A DNA stretch of 64,000 bases from DAISKN01 sp963716925 (GTDB lineage Bacteria > Acidobacteriota > Vicinamibacteria > Marinacidobacterales > SMYC01), in contig CAVQUX010000012.1 in NCBI GenBank assembly GCA_963716925.1, positions 1 to 64,000 of the forward strand. The letters are read 5' to 3'. This document shows, one piece after another, positions 25,784 through 34,652 of this stretch. The notes below the pieces were generated by a model. It saw only the letters and a list, made by a program, of their open reading frames with translations, made no database searches and was not told where the DNA came from. Every line of letters begins with the position of its first letter. Position 1 is the first letter of the stretch. Made by a program: the position numbers and the translations under genes.

Positions 25784-27303
25784 GATCGCATTTCCGGCAT
25801 CGTGAAGAGGTCCCGAAGCCGCCTCCGCCCTCGGGCTGCGGCGAGGCTCGCCGGAGCGCTTCGCGCGAAGGCGGCCGGTCCCGAATCGAACTGGAGCTTT
25901 GCCGTTTGTCCCAGCGCGCTGAATTCCTGCTCGGGCAGATGTCCCAGTGGGTGGATCGACTCTCCGAGACCGGCCGCTCGGAGTACCTCTTCGAGCTCGA
26001 GATGTGGCTTCGGAGCTTCGAGAGATACTTCCGGATTCGGAACCAGCCGCTCTCGGAGGACTCCACCCGCACCCTCGCCATCCGGAGCTTCTACGAGGAG
26101 ATCGGCCTCGTGGCCCACGCCATCGAGCGCGTGACCAAGCTCTGCACCCTGCTCTCGAGCGAAGACCAGGTGAGCCACGACCGGTTCGACAAGTACGTCG
26201 AGAACTTTCTCAAGCAGGACGATATCGCCGATCCCTACGTGGCGCGGCTCCTTCGCCAGGCTAGCCCGGCGTCGGCGCTCACCCTCTTGAGGGAGAGCTT
26301 CGAGGACCTGAAGCTGCTCCTCACGGAGCTGTCCAAGCTGTCGCGGATTCCCTACTCCACCTTCCAGAGCGTCGGGCGCCTGATCTACCGCGAGGTCCGT
26401 CGGAACGACTATCTCGCGCTCCTGATGGACAAGAAGTTCAAGCCGGCGTCCGACCGCATCACCGTCGAGGCCATCGCCGAGCTCATCCGCGGGATCGAGG
26501 AACGAGAGCGCCGCCGGCTCGTCGCCAATATGTTCCTCCAGTTCTTCCGGCTCCTTCACTATCTGGAGTACGCCGATCCGCGCAAGCGGCATCTCGAGGA
26601 GCTGCGGACCTCGGTTCTCATCTTCTCCCTCGTGGCCTCGGAGACCCGGTCCCTCGTCGACTACATCCAGAAGGAACAATCGCGGCTCGGTCCCAACTCG
26701 GGATTCCCTGAGACCTTCGAGAGCTTCGTCTACTGCGTGCCGCTCGAGCTCAGGAAGGTGATCAACACCGAGCTCACCGAGCTCACGTCGTACAAGCAGG
26801 CCGACACCATCTACATGCGGCTCGAGAACTCCCACGGAATCCTGCGGGACTGCTTTCAGCAGGCGATCATCCAGCTCGCCCAGGGTTTCGACCCCGACAT
26901 CGACGGCGAGCGCATCTTTTCCCACTACGAGACGCATTTCGAGCAGTCGCAGATGCTGCGGCGGGACCTGGTGGCGCTCATCCTCACGGTTCGGCGGTTC
27001 TCGGACGAGAAGACCGAGGAGCGGGCGGAGACGATGAAGCGGCTCATCTCCCGGTTCTACGATCGCTCGCTGCGCTTTCTCATGTATCGCGACTGGTCGA
27101 GCTTCGAGTCGTTCGCCATGGAGATCCTCAAGTGCGACAGCGTTCCGGGTCTCCTGCAGATAGCCCACCGGTTCGACACCTACCTGAAGACGCTTCTTCG
27201 CGAGGTGAACAAAAGGGGCGTTCTCCAGTCGCGGTCGTCGGAGGAGCCGACGGGCGAGGAAGACCCCCTGGGCGGAGAAGGGGAGCCTAGGGCGTTGCCC
27301 TAG
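25777..27303 (+). CDS. conserved-looking hypothetical protein, all-helical (508 aa)
   Basis: No family is recognised. The protein is cytoplasmic, with no signal or membrane segment, and almost entirely helical with high Glu, Arg and Leu content. After a Pro/Arg-rich N-terminus (residues 1-35) helices run from about 36 to 480, with notable segments SFYEEIGLVAHAIERV, DDIADPYVARLLRQ, KQADTIYMRLENSHGILRD and FYDRSLRFLMYRDWSSFES. The tail (485-508) is acidic and disordered. It begins on the promoter of the divergent GAF kinase and faces an HD-GYP gene, so a signalling role is conceivable. The start may be later, since no ribosome site precedes the ATG. Confidence 0.7.
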   Translation: MLRSHFRHREEVPKPPPPSGCGEARRSASREGGRSRIELELCRLSQRAEFLLGQMSQWVDRLSETGRSEYLFELEMWLRSFERYFRIRNQPLSEDSTRTLAIRSFYEEIGLVAHAIERVTKLCTLLSSEDQVSHDRFDKYVENFLKQDDIADPYVARLLRQASPASALTLLRESFEDLKLLLTELSKLSRIPYSTFQSVGRLIYREVRRNDYLALLMDKKFKPASDRITVEAIAELIRGIEERERRRLVANMFLQFFRLLHYLEYADPRKRHLEELRTSVLIFSLVASETRSLVDYIQKEQSRLGPNSGFPETFESFVYCVPLELRKVINTELTELTSYKQADTIYMRLENSHGILRDCFQQAIIQLAQGFDPDIDGERIFSHYETHFEQSQMLRRDLVALILTVRRFSDEKTEERAETMKRLISRFYDRSLRFLMYRDWSSFESFAMEILKCDSVPGLLQIAHRFDTYLKTLLREVNKRGVLQSRSSEEPTGEEDPLGGEGEPRALP

Positions 27304-27351
27304 CCGCGCTCAACGCTTCCTCCAGGAGCCGGGGAAACGGCGCGACGAGAT

Positions 27352-28467
27352 CTACCTCGAAGTGGGAGGAGGTGTCGGGCGTTTCTCGATCGTGTCCGCC
27401 TCGGAGATGGAGGTCTTCATCGCCGCCACGATCTCGGGGTCGAACTGCGTCCCGGCGTGCGCCTCCATCTCCCGCAGCGCCACTTCGTAGGGGAGGGGCG
27501 ACTTGTAGGAGTTCTTGCTGGTGATGACGTCGAACGCCTCGCAGGCACCGATGATGCGGGCACCCAGGGGAATCGCGTCCTTCTCCAGCCGCTCGGGGTA
27601 GCCGCGCCCGTCCCACCGCTCGTGGTGATGGAGGATCATCGGCGCCAGGCTCCTCCAGAAAATGATGTCCTTCAACATCTCGTAGCCTAGAAGGGGATGG
27701 AGCTCGATGCGCTCCCGGGTCCAGTCTTCCATGGCGTCGAGCTTGAGAAGCCCGATGTCGTGGAGCAGGCCGGCGAAGTAGAGGTCTTTCTGCGCTTCCT
27801 CGGAAAGACCGATGCCTCCTCCGAGAAGCCTCGCGTAGCGGGCGACCCGCCTCGCGTGGCCGGTCTTGATGGGCACGTGGGTGTCCATCGCGCCGATGAG
27901 AATCTCGCTCACGTGGGTGAAGTAGTTCTGCTGCGCATCCTGGAGCCGCACGTGCTCGATGGAGATGGCCGCCTGATCGCCCAGGCTCCCGAGGAGCGTT
28001 TCATCCTCGGCTTCGAATCCCGCGCCGTTCTTCTTGTTGAGCAGCTCGAGGACGCCGATGACCTTGCCTTCGAACGTGAGAGGCACACAGAGGATCGAGC
28101 GGGTCACGAAGCCCGTAGCCCGATCGAAGCGCCGCTCGAACCGCGGATCGTTGGCGACGTCGTTCACCAGGGCGGGTTTCCCGGTTTGCGCGGTCCAGCC
28201 CGCGATTCCCTGGCCGGGCTCGACGTACATCGGCTTCACGGCGGAGGCGGCCTGGCCGGAGGCGGTGTGGAACCGGAGCCGGGCCTGCTCGTCGTAGAGG
28301 AGAATCGAGCCTGCTTCGGCGCCGAGCGTGGCCGCCGCGGTCTCGACGATGGTGCGCAGCAGGACGTCGAGGTGGATGATGCTTCGATAGGCCTTGGTGA
28401 TCTCGAGAACCGCGGTGAGCTTCTCGATGTACTCGGCGGGATCGCGCGGACTCAGGATGTTCGTCAT
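27352..28467 (-). CDS. GAF - HD-GYP protein, probable cyclic-di-GMP phosphodiesterase
   Basis: A 371-residue protein with a GAF domain (about residues 35-180) and an HD-GYP domain (about 190-350). Catalytic motifs are the HD pair in FAGLLHDIGLLKL, the following His in MILHHHERWDGRGYPE, and the GYP motif itself (DGRGYP). GACEAFDVITS is the usual later helix. The family hydrolyses cyclic-di-GMP, lowering it to favour motility. Proximity to a cNMP-FHA protein and presence of a pilus cluster in the window suit a role in surface behaviour, which is inferred. The gene is divergent from the cNMP-FHA gene. Confidence 0.92.
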   Translation of the reverse strand: MTNILSPRDPAEYIEKLTAVLEITKAYRSIIHLDVLLRTIVETAAATLGAEAGSILLYDEQARLRFHTASGQAASAVKPMYVEPGQGIAGWTAQTGKPALVNDVANDPRFERRFDRATGFVTRSILCVPLTFEGKVIGVLELLNKKNGAGFEAEDETLLGSLGDQAAISIEHVRLQDAQQNYFTHVSEILIGAMDTHVPIKTGHARRVARYARLLGGGIGLSEEAQKDLYFAGLLHDIGLLKLDAMEDWTRERIELHPLLGYEMLKDIIFWRSLAPMILHHHERWDGRGYPERLEKDAIPLGARIIGACEAFDVITSKNSYKSPLPYEVALREMEAHAGTQFDPEIVAAMKTSISEADTIEKRPTPPPTSR

Positions 28468-28588
28468 ACTCGAGAGAGCGCGGTCGCTTCGGGGACGGAG
28501 GCGACGGAAACGAGCGATTTCACAGGTTTTTTTGAGGCTAGCACGCTTTCCCTCGCGTGGTCAACAGGTTGAGAAAGATTGTGGAGAA

Positions 28589-28618
28589 TTGACAGCTTTC
28601 GCGAGCGCATGCTATCTT
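28589..28618 (+). promoter_or_regulatory. sigma-70-type promoter for the cNMP-FHA gene
   Basis: TTGACA (28589-28594) and TATCTT (28613-28618) with an 18-bp spacer. The predicted start near 28626 gives a leader of about 70 bases to the ATG at 28698. The surrounding stretch is visibly richer in A and T than the genes. Confidence 0.65.
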
Positions 28619-28697
28619 CCTGAAGTATAAGGACGTAGGTCCTCGATCTCCGATGAAAACCGAGCGGGCCGAGTAAGCCGAACGAGCGGATCAAGTT

Positions 28698-29501
28698 ATG
28701 TCTGGCAAGGAAAGCCCATTTGCCAAGTTCCTGACCCGTTATCGCAAGGGCGATTTCGTCTTCCGCCAGGATGAGGAAGGCGACGAGATGTACATCGTCC
28801 AGTCGGGGTCGGTCGCGATCAAGAAGAAAGTGGGCGGCACGCGGACCACGGTCACCGTTCTGGAAAAGGGAGATTTTTTCGGAGAAATGTCGATCCTCGA
28901 ACGGCTCCCGCGAACCGCCGACGCCGAGGTGCTCGAGGACGCGGGCATCATCAGCATCAACAGCCAGACTTTCGGCGAGATGATCCGGTCGAACCCGGAG
29001 ATCGCGGTGCGCATGCTCCGCAAGTACTCGATGCGCATGCGGGAGTACTCGGAGCAGCTCGAGAACTACGCGGCACAGAGAGCGAGCGGCGCTTCGGAGA
29101 TGCCGGAGATGCCGGAGATGCCCGACGTCGACAAGCCGACGAAGGCGCCCGAGGGCACGGTGCCTTCGACCGCCACCGCGCGGGCCTACTTCGTCGCCAA
29201 GGAGAGCGGGAAGATCTATCCCATCTACAAGGACGAAGTGCTGATCGGCAGGTACGATTCGGTCACCGGGCATCGTCCCGAGGTGGATCTGACGGACGAG
29301 GACAACAACCGCAACGTCAGCCGCCGCCACGCGCGGCTGCTCCACAAGGACGCGACCTACTACATCGCGGAAGAGATCGGGACGATGAACGGGACCTATA
29401 TCAACGGAAACCGGATCCCCACGGGCGTCCTCACCCCGATCAAGGACGGGGACGAGGTCACGCTCTGCCGCGTGCCCGTGATCTTCAAGCTCGCCCGCTA
29501 G
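28698..29501 (+). CDS. cyclic-nucleotide-binding domain fused to FHA domain
   Basis: A 267-residue soluble protein. Residues 10-120 form a cNMP-binding (Crp-like) beta-roll, with FRQDEEGDEMYIVQSGSVAI and the phosphate-binding cassette FFGEMSILERLPRTADAEV. A linker with M-P-E repeats follows (about 133-160). Residues 165-265 form an FHA domain with VLIGRYDS, N-V-S-R-R-H-A-R-L and TMNGTYINGNRI. There is no DNA-binding domain, so it is an adaptor that could link a cyclic nucleotide to a phosphothreonine partner. No kinase gene is visible in the window. Its end overlaps the end of the convergent secretin gene by a few bases. Confidence 0.9.
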   Translation: MSGKESPFAKFLTRYRKGDFVFRQDEEGDEMYIVQSGSVAIKKKVGGTRTTVTVLEKGDFFGEMSILERLPRTADAEVLEDAGIISINSQTFGEMIRSNPEIAVRMLRKYSMRMREYSEQLENYAAQRASGASEMPEMPEMPDVDKPTKAPEGTVPSTATARAYFVAKESGKIYPIYKDEVLIGRYDSVTGHRPEVDLTDEDNNRNVSRRHARLLHKDATYYIAEEIGTMNGTYINGNRIPTGVLTPIKDGDEVTLCRVPVIFKLAR

Positions 29502-31285
29502 TTCGGATTCGGATTCGGGCGGCTTCCCGGCGGCCTTCTTCGCTCGCCCTCCGCCGGCTCGTCGCTTTCCCGCCGGGGGAGAGGCTGCGGCGGCTCGTAC
29601 AGGAGGTTGGATCCCCCGACACCGTCGATGGCGTGAGGCAATAGATCCTTCAGCGTCACGTCGGCGCGGCGGATGATGCGGGGAGTCATCATCAGCACGA
29701 TGTCCGACTCCTTCACTTCCTTGCGGTTGGCCGCGAAAATCCGGCCCAGGATGGGCACGTTCGCGAGGCCCGGAGTGCCGTTGAGCGACGTCCGCTCCTC
29801 GTCGCTGATGAGGCCGGCGAGAAGACTCGTCTCCCCGTCCCCGAGGCGGAGAACGGTGTCGACGGACCGGTTTCCGAACGTCGGGAGTCCGCCGAAGCCC
29901 GTGCCGGAGATGGTTCCCAGGCGCACCTGGAGAGCGAGGCTGATCTCGTTGTTGTGGTGGACCCGCGGCGTCACCAGGATGTTCACTCCGATGTTCTCGT
30001 ACTGGAACGTGGTGACCGGCTGCTGGGGGACCCCGCCGGTCGCGATGGGAGTGAAGGTGGTGATGGGAACCGGCACCCGTTCTCCGAACTCCGCCTGGGC
30101 CGACTCGCCGTCGACGGCGCGGAGCTGGGGATTCGCGAGCACCCGGGTGTCGCCGTCGGTGCGCAGCAGACTCAAGACCGCCCCCGGGAGCCCGGCGACG
30201 AAGAGATTGCTCCGCGCGTAGGGCTCCTGATCGAGGGTGGTGTCTCCGGGAAAGACCGAGGCTGTGATGCCCTCCTCGCCCGCGGAGCGAAGCTGGATTC
30301 CATACTCCACCAGTCGATTCCGGTTCACCTCCAGCACTTCCATCTCGACGATCACTTCGCTCCGGCTCTTGTCGAGGGACTCGATGATGGTTTCCGCAGC
30401 TTTCACGCGCTCGGCGGTGTCGACGATGGTGAGGGCGTTGGCCGCCGTCAGGGGGGCGATGCGGCGAGCGCCGAGGACGATGCGGAGGAGATCGATGGTC
30501 TCCTTGAGATCCGCGCTCGAGAGGTAGAACGTTCGCGTCACCTGCTGCTCGTACTCGCGTCTCTTGGCTTCGCTATCGGGGACGATGGTGATGAGGCGAT
30601 CGCCCTCGACCCGGTAGAAGTTGCGGGTCATGGTGGTGAGCGACCGGAAGGCCTCTTCGAAAGTCGCGTTCTCGAGATCGATGGTCACCGGGCGATCGAC
30701 GAAGCTCTCGTCAAAGATGACGTTCACTTCCGCGAGCGCTCCGAGCGAGAGCAGCACGTCGCGAAGGCTCGCGTCCCGGAACACGAAACCCGCGGGGGCC
30801 GCGGCTCCGGGTGCGACGGCGAGGCCTCCGAGCGGAGTCTCGCTGACCCTCCGCTTGAGGCTGGCGATCGAGGTGCGCTCCGCCTCGGCGCCCTTCTCGT
30901 CGATGACGGCATCGAGCTCCTCGATCTGGGCCGCGATCGCTTTTTCCGACGGATTCAGCGTGAGCGCGACCTCGAGCTCGCTCTTGGCGCCGAGGAGATC
31001 CCCGGAGGACATCCGCCGGGTGGCTTCGAGAGCGTGCGAGGAGGAGGCCCGCAACTTGGCCCGCTGGAGGTTCTGTTGAACCCGAGGGTCGCCCGGCTTC
31101 TCCGTCAGCGCCTGGGTGTAGAGCGCGACCGCTTGATCGTACCGGCCCGCCCGCTCGGCGCGCTCGGCGTCTTTCGTCAGCGACGTGGTGGCGCAGCCGG
31201 AGAGCCCCGCGATCAGGAGCGCGGCGGCGGCGGTTCTCACGAGACTCGGGGTCGGGTCGGCTTCGATGTCGATGTGACGGAACAT
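29498..31285 (-). CDS. secretin-family outer-membrane lipoprotein with TPR region
   Basis: A 595-residue protein. The signal ends in lipobox GLSGC with Cys31. Residues 35-130 form TPR-like helices (AERAGRYDQAVALYTQAL). Residues 165-235 form an STN/N0-like domain (FVFRDASLRDVLLSLGALAEVNV), then N1-type rings, and residues 320-545 form the secretin barrel with VEMEVLEVNRNRLVEYG, VGVNILVTPRVH-like strands and ILGRIFAANRKEVKESDIV. It resembles GspD/PilQ proteins, but no other type II secretion gene is adjacent. It follows lolA by 21 bp and the two form an operon. The C-terminal 50 residues are Pro/Arg-rich. Confidence 0.85.
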   Translation of the reverse strand: MFRHIDIEADPTPSLVRTAAAALLIAGLSGCATTSLTKDAERAERAGRYDQAVALYTQALTEKPGDPRVQQNLQRAKLRASSSHALEATRRMSSGDLLGAKSELEVALTLNPSEKAIAAQIEELDAVIDEKGAEAERTSIASLKRRVSETPLGGLAVAPGAAAPAGFVFRDASLRDVLLSLGALAEVNVIFDESFVDRPVTIDLENATFEEAFRSLTTMTRNFYRVEGDRLITIVPDSEAKRREYEQQVTRTFYLSSADLKETIDLLRIVLGARRIAPLTAANALTIVDTAERVKAAETIIESLDKSRSEVIVEMEVLEVNRNRLVEYGIQLRSAGEEGITASVFPGDTTLDQEPYARSNLFVAGLPGAVLSLLRTDGDTRVLANPQLRAVDGESAQAEFGERVPVPITTFTPIATGGVPQQPVTTFQYENIGVNILVTPRVHHNNEISLALQVRLGTISGTGFGGLPTFGNRSVDTVLRLGDGETSLLAGLISDEERTSLNGTPGLANVPILGRIFAANRKEVKESDIVLMMTPRIIRRADVTLKDLLPHAIDGVGGSNLLYEPPQPLPRRESDEPAEGERRRPPGSRPNPNPN

Positions 31286-31306
31286 GGCCTTGGACCTCTC
31301 GGACGC

Positions 31307-31972
31307 TCAGGGAGCGCCGTTCGGGTTGTCGGATTGCTGCACCACCACCTCGACCCCTGAGGGAATGGCGAAGCGAAACAGGGACTCGGGAAGGCCGACG
31401 TTCTCGCGAACGTCGTCGAAGAGGAACTCCGTTCGATTCGAGGCGGTGTCGATCAAGACCACCCGCAGGATCCTGCCGTCCCTTGGATCCACCTCGAGCT
31501 CCACGACCTCGAACTCTTCGCGGGGCTTCCTGGGATCGAGCCGAAGGACGATCCCGCCCTCGGTCGCGGGCTCGTCGGAGAAGGCGGCGGTGAAGCTGTC
31601 GCTGAGACGTCCCCGGCCGGCGAGGAGCTCGAAGGGCGAGCCCTCCTCCATGCCCATGGCCCCCTGCGGCTGGTGGCTCACCATGACCTGGTTCTCGGCG
31701 GGGATGTAGAAATAGGTCTTGGTCCCGTCGGTGACGAAGACCTTTTCTTCGGGCGAGCGATATTCCCAGCGCATGCGCCCGGGCTTCTTGACGGAGACCG
31801 TTCCCCTCTCCTCGACCGTCCTTCGCAGGAGTCGTCTCTCGTAGCGCTGGGTGAAACCAGCCTGGAAATCGGCGGTGGCGTCGTAGTGACTCTCGATTTT
31901 CCCGACCAGATCGGAGAGGCGGTCTTCGGCGGGCGCCGCCGAGACCACGACCGCGAGGAGGACGGAGAGCAT
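31307..31972 (-). CDS. lolA: outer-membrane lipoprotein carrier protein LolA
   Basis: A 221-residue periplasmic chaperone that carries lipoproteins from LolCDE to the outer membrane. It has a short signal (MLSVLLAVVVSAAPA), then the LolA half-barrel: D-F-Q-A-G-F-T-Q-R-Y, the basic strand P-G-R-M-R-W-E-Y, and FVTDGTKTYFYIPAENQVMV. The later region contains R-T-E-F-L-F-D-D-V. A -10-like TAGAAT on the - strand at 31979-31984 lies only about seven bases before the ATG, so the message may be leaderless. LolA followed by an outer-membrane lipoprotein fits a carrier and client. Confidence 0.9.
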   Translation of the reverse strand: MLSVLLAVVVSAAPAEDRLSDLVGKIESHYDATADFQAGFTQRYERRLLRRTVEERGTVSVKKPGRMRWEYRSPEEKVFVTDGTKTYFYIPAENQVMVSHQPQGAMGMEEGSPFELLAGRGRLSDSFTAAFSDEPATEGGIVLRLDPRKPREEFEVVELEVDPRDGRILRVVLIDTASNRTEFLFDDVRENVGLPESLFRFAIPSGVEVVVQQSDNPNGAP

Positions 31973-32173
31973 CGCCCTATTCTACACAGGTTGGGTCCAG
32001 GACGGCGTTCCGGGACACCCGGCGGGGCCGTCCCCAATCTCGTATCCGGCCCCGCCGGTGTTCGCGCCCTTTGTCTCGACTACGCGGTTCCGACCGAATC
32101 CCGCCATCCGGGGACGGCTCCGACTGCCGCCGCAACGGGGCCGCGGACCTTGCCAGCGGTGGCGGCGGACCTC

Positions 32174-32587
32174 TCACGGCTCGGCACGAAGCTGCCGCCT
32201 CAGGGAATCGAGGTCCCCGAGGACCCAGAGGCTCTCGAGCATTCCGCGCCGGGCGTGAAAAAGGGCGGCGCCCGCCCAGGACACGCGCTTGCCCGTCGGA
32301 GGATGGCCGAGGAGGAGCCCGCGGTGAACGCCGGAGAAGCTCATGCGGGCGAATGCGCTCTCCTCCTCGGAGACCAGCTCTTCGATCTCGCAGCGATAAT
32401 CGCCGAGGCTCTCGTGAACGGAATCCACGTAGTCCGCGAACGCCTCGAGGCCCTCGCATTCCCGGCTGAGCGAGCCGCGAAATCGGAAGTCTTCCGTCAG
32501 CAGCTCCGCGATAGCGGTTCGGTCATGGGCGTTCCAGACGTCTTCGTAGAAGCGCCGGACCAGATCGCGTATCGGCGGATTCGACAT
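32174..32587 (-). CDS. SnoaL-like (NTF2-fold) protein
   Basis: A 137-residue soluble protein of the SnoaL-like/ester cyclase family. Diagnostic segments are VRRFYEDVWNAHDRTAI near the start, LTEDFRFRGSL, a long middle helix with GLEAFADYVDSVHESL, and the C-terminal strands G-K-R-V-S-W-A-G-A-A-L-F-H. The fold is a cone that binds a small hydrophobic ligand. Such stand-alone proteins have many functions and the substrate cannot be inferred. It sits between lolA and the CHRD gene on the same strand with no tight coupling. Confidence 0.82.
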   Translation of the reverse strand: MSNPPIRDLVRRFYEDVWNAHDRTAIAELLTEDFRFRGSLSRECEGLEAFADYVDSVHESLGDYRCEIEELVSEEESAFARMSFSGVHRGLLLGHPPTGKRVSWAGAALFHARRGMLESLWVLGDLDSLRRQLRAEP

Positions 32588-32691
32588 GGGTGACGGAAGC
32601 GCGCTTTCGTCCTCCCAGTCTACCCTTGTTGCACCTCGGGTCCGTCAATCGGACGCTGCCGCCGGCCGGTCCTGTCCTCGTGAGGATTCCG

Positions 32692-33174
32692 TCAGGTTCC
32701 GCCGGTCGCGGGGAATTGACCTCGGATCCACCCATCGGGATTCTCCGGAGTGTGGAGATTGAGATAGGTGTTGCCGGTGGTCATCAAGGCTCTCAGATCC
32801 GAGAGCGTCATCCCCTGAAGGCGACCACGAAGGTGATCCGCCGTGGCGTAGTAGATGGTGAGGAAGTTTCCGATGTTCAGGCAGAAGGCGTCGGGCTTGA
32901 GGGCGAGGACGATGGGCCCGTCCTGCCCCACCGGTCCTTCGTGGATGTGGACCATGCCGACTTCCTGATCGTGAAAGAAGTTGAAGCGATAGCCGAACAG
33001 CAGTCGGTCGTTGAAGAGAAATCGAAAAATCGCGAAGCTTCGGGCCCGGGTCTCGACCGGTGGGACCTCCTGGGTTCCGTTGAGAGACGCGGTAAAGGTC
33101 TGGGCGAGCGCTTCGCCCGAGAGACCGGTGAGAAGGGCGATCGCCAATACCGGGGCATAGAGTCGTCGCATCAT
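32692..33174 (-). CDS. secreted CHRD-domain protein
   Basis: A 160-residue exported protein. GGAAGGAG precedes the ATG by about seven bases. The signal peptide is MMRRLYAPVLAIALLTGLS, with cleavage at A-L-A. The rest is one CHRD domain, seen in FTASLNGTQEVPPV at the beginning, the central VGMVHIHEGPVGQDGPIV with its conserved His pair, and the C-terminal strand TYLNLHTPENPDGWIRGQF. CHRD domains are beta-sandwiches first seen in chordin; bacterial roles are unknown. It lies divergent from a gene for another exported protein. Confidence 0.9.
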   Translation of the reverse strand: MMRRLYAPVLAIALLTGLSGEALAQTFTASLNGTQEVPPVETRARSFAIFRFLFNDRLLFGYRFNFFHDQEVGMVHIHEGPVGQDGPIVLALKPDAFCLNIGNFLTIYYATADHLRGRLQGMTLSDLRALMTTGNTYLNLHTPENPDGWIRGQFPATGGT

Positions 33175-33297
33175 TGTGGGGCTCCTTCCAGAAAGCGCCG
33201 CCGGGACGGACTCCCGCGCGTCGCGTCCGGGATGTTTTGTACCGCGTCCTCGTGGTGGGGTCTATGTTGTACCTCACATTTACAATGCAGCGAAAAC

Positions 33298-34278
33298 GTG
33301 CCACGATTCGGCGTGCGTTCGACCACGGGGCTCGCGGTAGTTATCGGCCTCCTTCTCGGGGCGCGCCCATCCCTCCCGAACGACCTCCCCGAGCCCGCGA
33401 GTTTCGTTCCCGCCACCGCCGATTTCATCGCCTACGTGGACATGGCGACGATCTTTTCGAGCCCCAGCCTCGAGGGTCTCGAGTCGTTCGTCGCTCGACA
33501 GATCGCTCCCGACGAGCTCGAGTCTTTCCGCGAGCTGACGGGGATGGATCCGTGGCGGGACTTTCATGCGCTGTGCTTCTTCACCGAGGAAGCCTCGGAG
33601 GAGGAGGGCTCGAAGGACATATGGGGAGTGGCGATCTCCGGGGCGTTCGACGTGGAGCGCGTGCTCGAGTCGATGAAAGAGCGCATGCGACTCGACCGCA
33701 GGGAATACCGGGAGACCGCGGTGTACCTGTTGCCTGACGGCATTCTCCACGGCGCCACCGTCGTCGGACAGCCTCAGGCCCTCGCCTTTCCGGACGGGAG
33801 TACCGCAGTCTTCGGCCCGGTCGAATCGGTCGAGCGCATGCTGGACACCGCCCTCGGTTTCGCGCCGGCGTCGAGCGAGAGCCGACTCCGTTCCCGCCTC
33901 GACGACGTGTCGACCGCCGAAGCGTTCTGGGCGGTCGGTGTCGGCGAAGCGCCGTTGGGAACGGCCGCCGAGATCCCGCCGCTCCGGTCGTACGCCATAT
34001 CCCTGCGCACCGGGACCGACGTCCGCGTCCGCGCCTGGGCCGAGGCAGCGAGCGCCGAGGACGCGAGCGACCTCGCCGACGCAGTTCGCGGCGCCATGGC
34101 ACTCGGCGCGTTGGCGCAGGGCTCGGCATCCGGAGCCCCGGCAATCGAGTCCGTCGAGATCGAGAGGGTGGACGCTGCCCTCGAAGTCTCATTCGAAGTC
34201 GACGGGCGATCGCTGAGAAAGTGGCTGTTCGAGCGGGAGTCGCCCGAGACTCGCAGACGCGCTCCACGGCCCGAATAG
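33298..34278 (+). CDS. exported hypothetical protein, DUF3352-like
   Basis: A 326-residue protein of unknown function. The frame is open far upstream, but that part runs antisense to the CHRD gene. The GTG at 33298 gives a signal peptide (MPRFGVRSTTGLAVVIGLLL, with cleavage after A-R-P-S). The mature part begins PASFVPATADFIAYVDMATI, a phrase typical of DUF3352-like exported proteins. Long helices alternate with strands such as GVAISGAFDVERVLESM and TAVFGPVESVERMLDTAL. A -10-like TACAAT at 33281-33286 lies close to the GTG, and no ribosome site is seen, so the start is uncertain. Codon use matches neighbours. Confidence 0.65.
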   Translation: MPRFGVRSTTGLAVVIGLLLGARPSLPNDLPEPASFVPATADFIAYVDMATIFSSPSLEGLESFVARQIAPDELESFRELTGMDPWRDFHALCFFTEEASEEEGSKDIWGVAISGAFDVERVLESMKERMRLDRREYRETAVYLLPDGILHGATVVGQPQALAFPDGSTAVFGPVESVERMLDTALGFAPASSESRLRSRLDDVSTAEAFWAVGVGEAPLGTAAEIPPLRSYAISLRTGTDVRVRAWAEAASAEDASDLADAVRGAMALGALAQGSASGAPAIESVEIERVDAALEVSFEVDGRSLRKWLFERESPETRRRAPRPE

Positions 34279-34465
34279 CGTGCGAGAACGGTCATGCGGG
34301 CCGTCGATCTGTATCGCCGCCCGAGAGCTGGACCGATGAAGAGCTCTTCGAACCCCGGGTCGTTCGCGTAAGAAGGCCTGGCGCCGTAGCTGCGCAACAC
34401 TGGTCGGCGCTCGTGCGAGCCCGTGGCCGAGATCCGGCTTCGATTGTGGATGGGATTGAGTCGAT

Positions 34466-34541
34466 TGGTGGACGGCAGGGGGATCGAACCCCTGACCTCG
34501 GCATTGCGAACGCCGCGCTCTCCCAGCTGAGCTAGCCGCCC
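34466..34541 (-). tRNA. tRNA-Ala (anticodon CGC)
   Basis: The - strand folds as a complete cloverleaf of 76 bases including an encoded CCA. The acceptor GGGCGGC pairs with GCCGTCC, the D-stem is GCTC/GAGC, and the anticodon loop is TTCGCAA (anticodon CGC, reading GCG). The T-loop is TTCGATC with CCCC/GGGG stem bases. The CGC anticodon fits heavy use of GCG in this GC-rich genome. Confidence 0.95.
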
Positions 34542-34652
34542 ACGAGTCTCGGGGAAAAACGCACTATGCTAGCAATAGGCCGGGTGACGGGCAAGCGGTT
34601 GATTCCACCGGGACCGGGGTGTCACGATCCACGGCAACGGAGGGCGAACGCC

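Noticed and set aside
32590..33297. The upstream 236 codons of the frame ending at 34278
   Set aside because: This part is antisense to the CHRD gene and has no natural protein character; the signal peptide begins at 33298.
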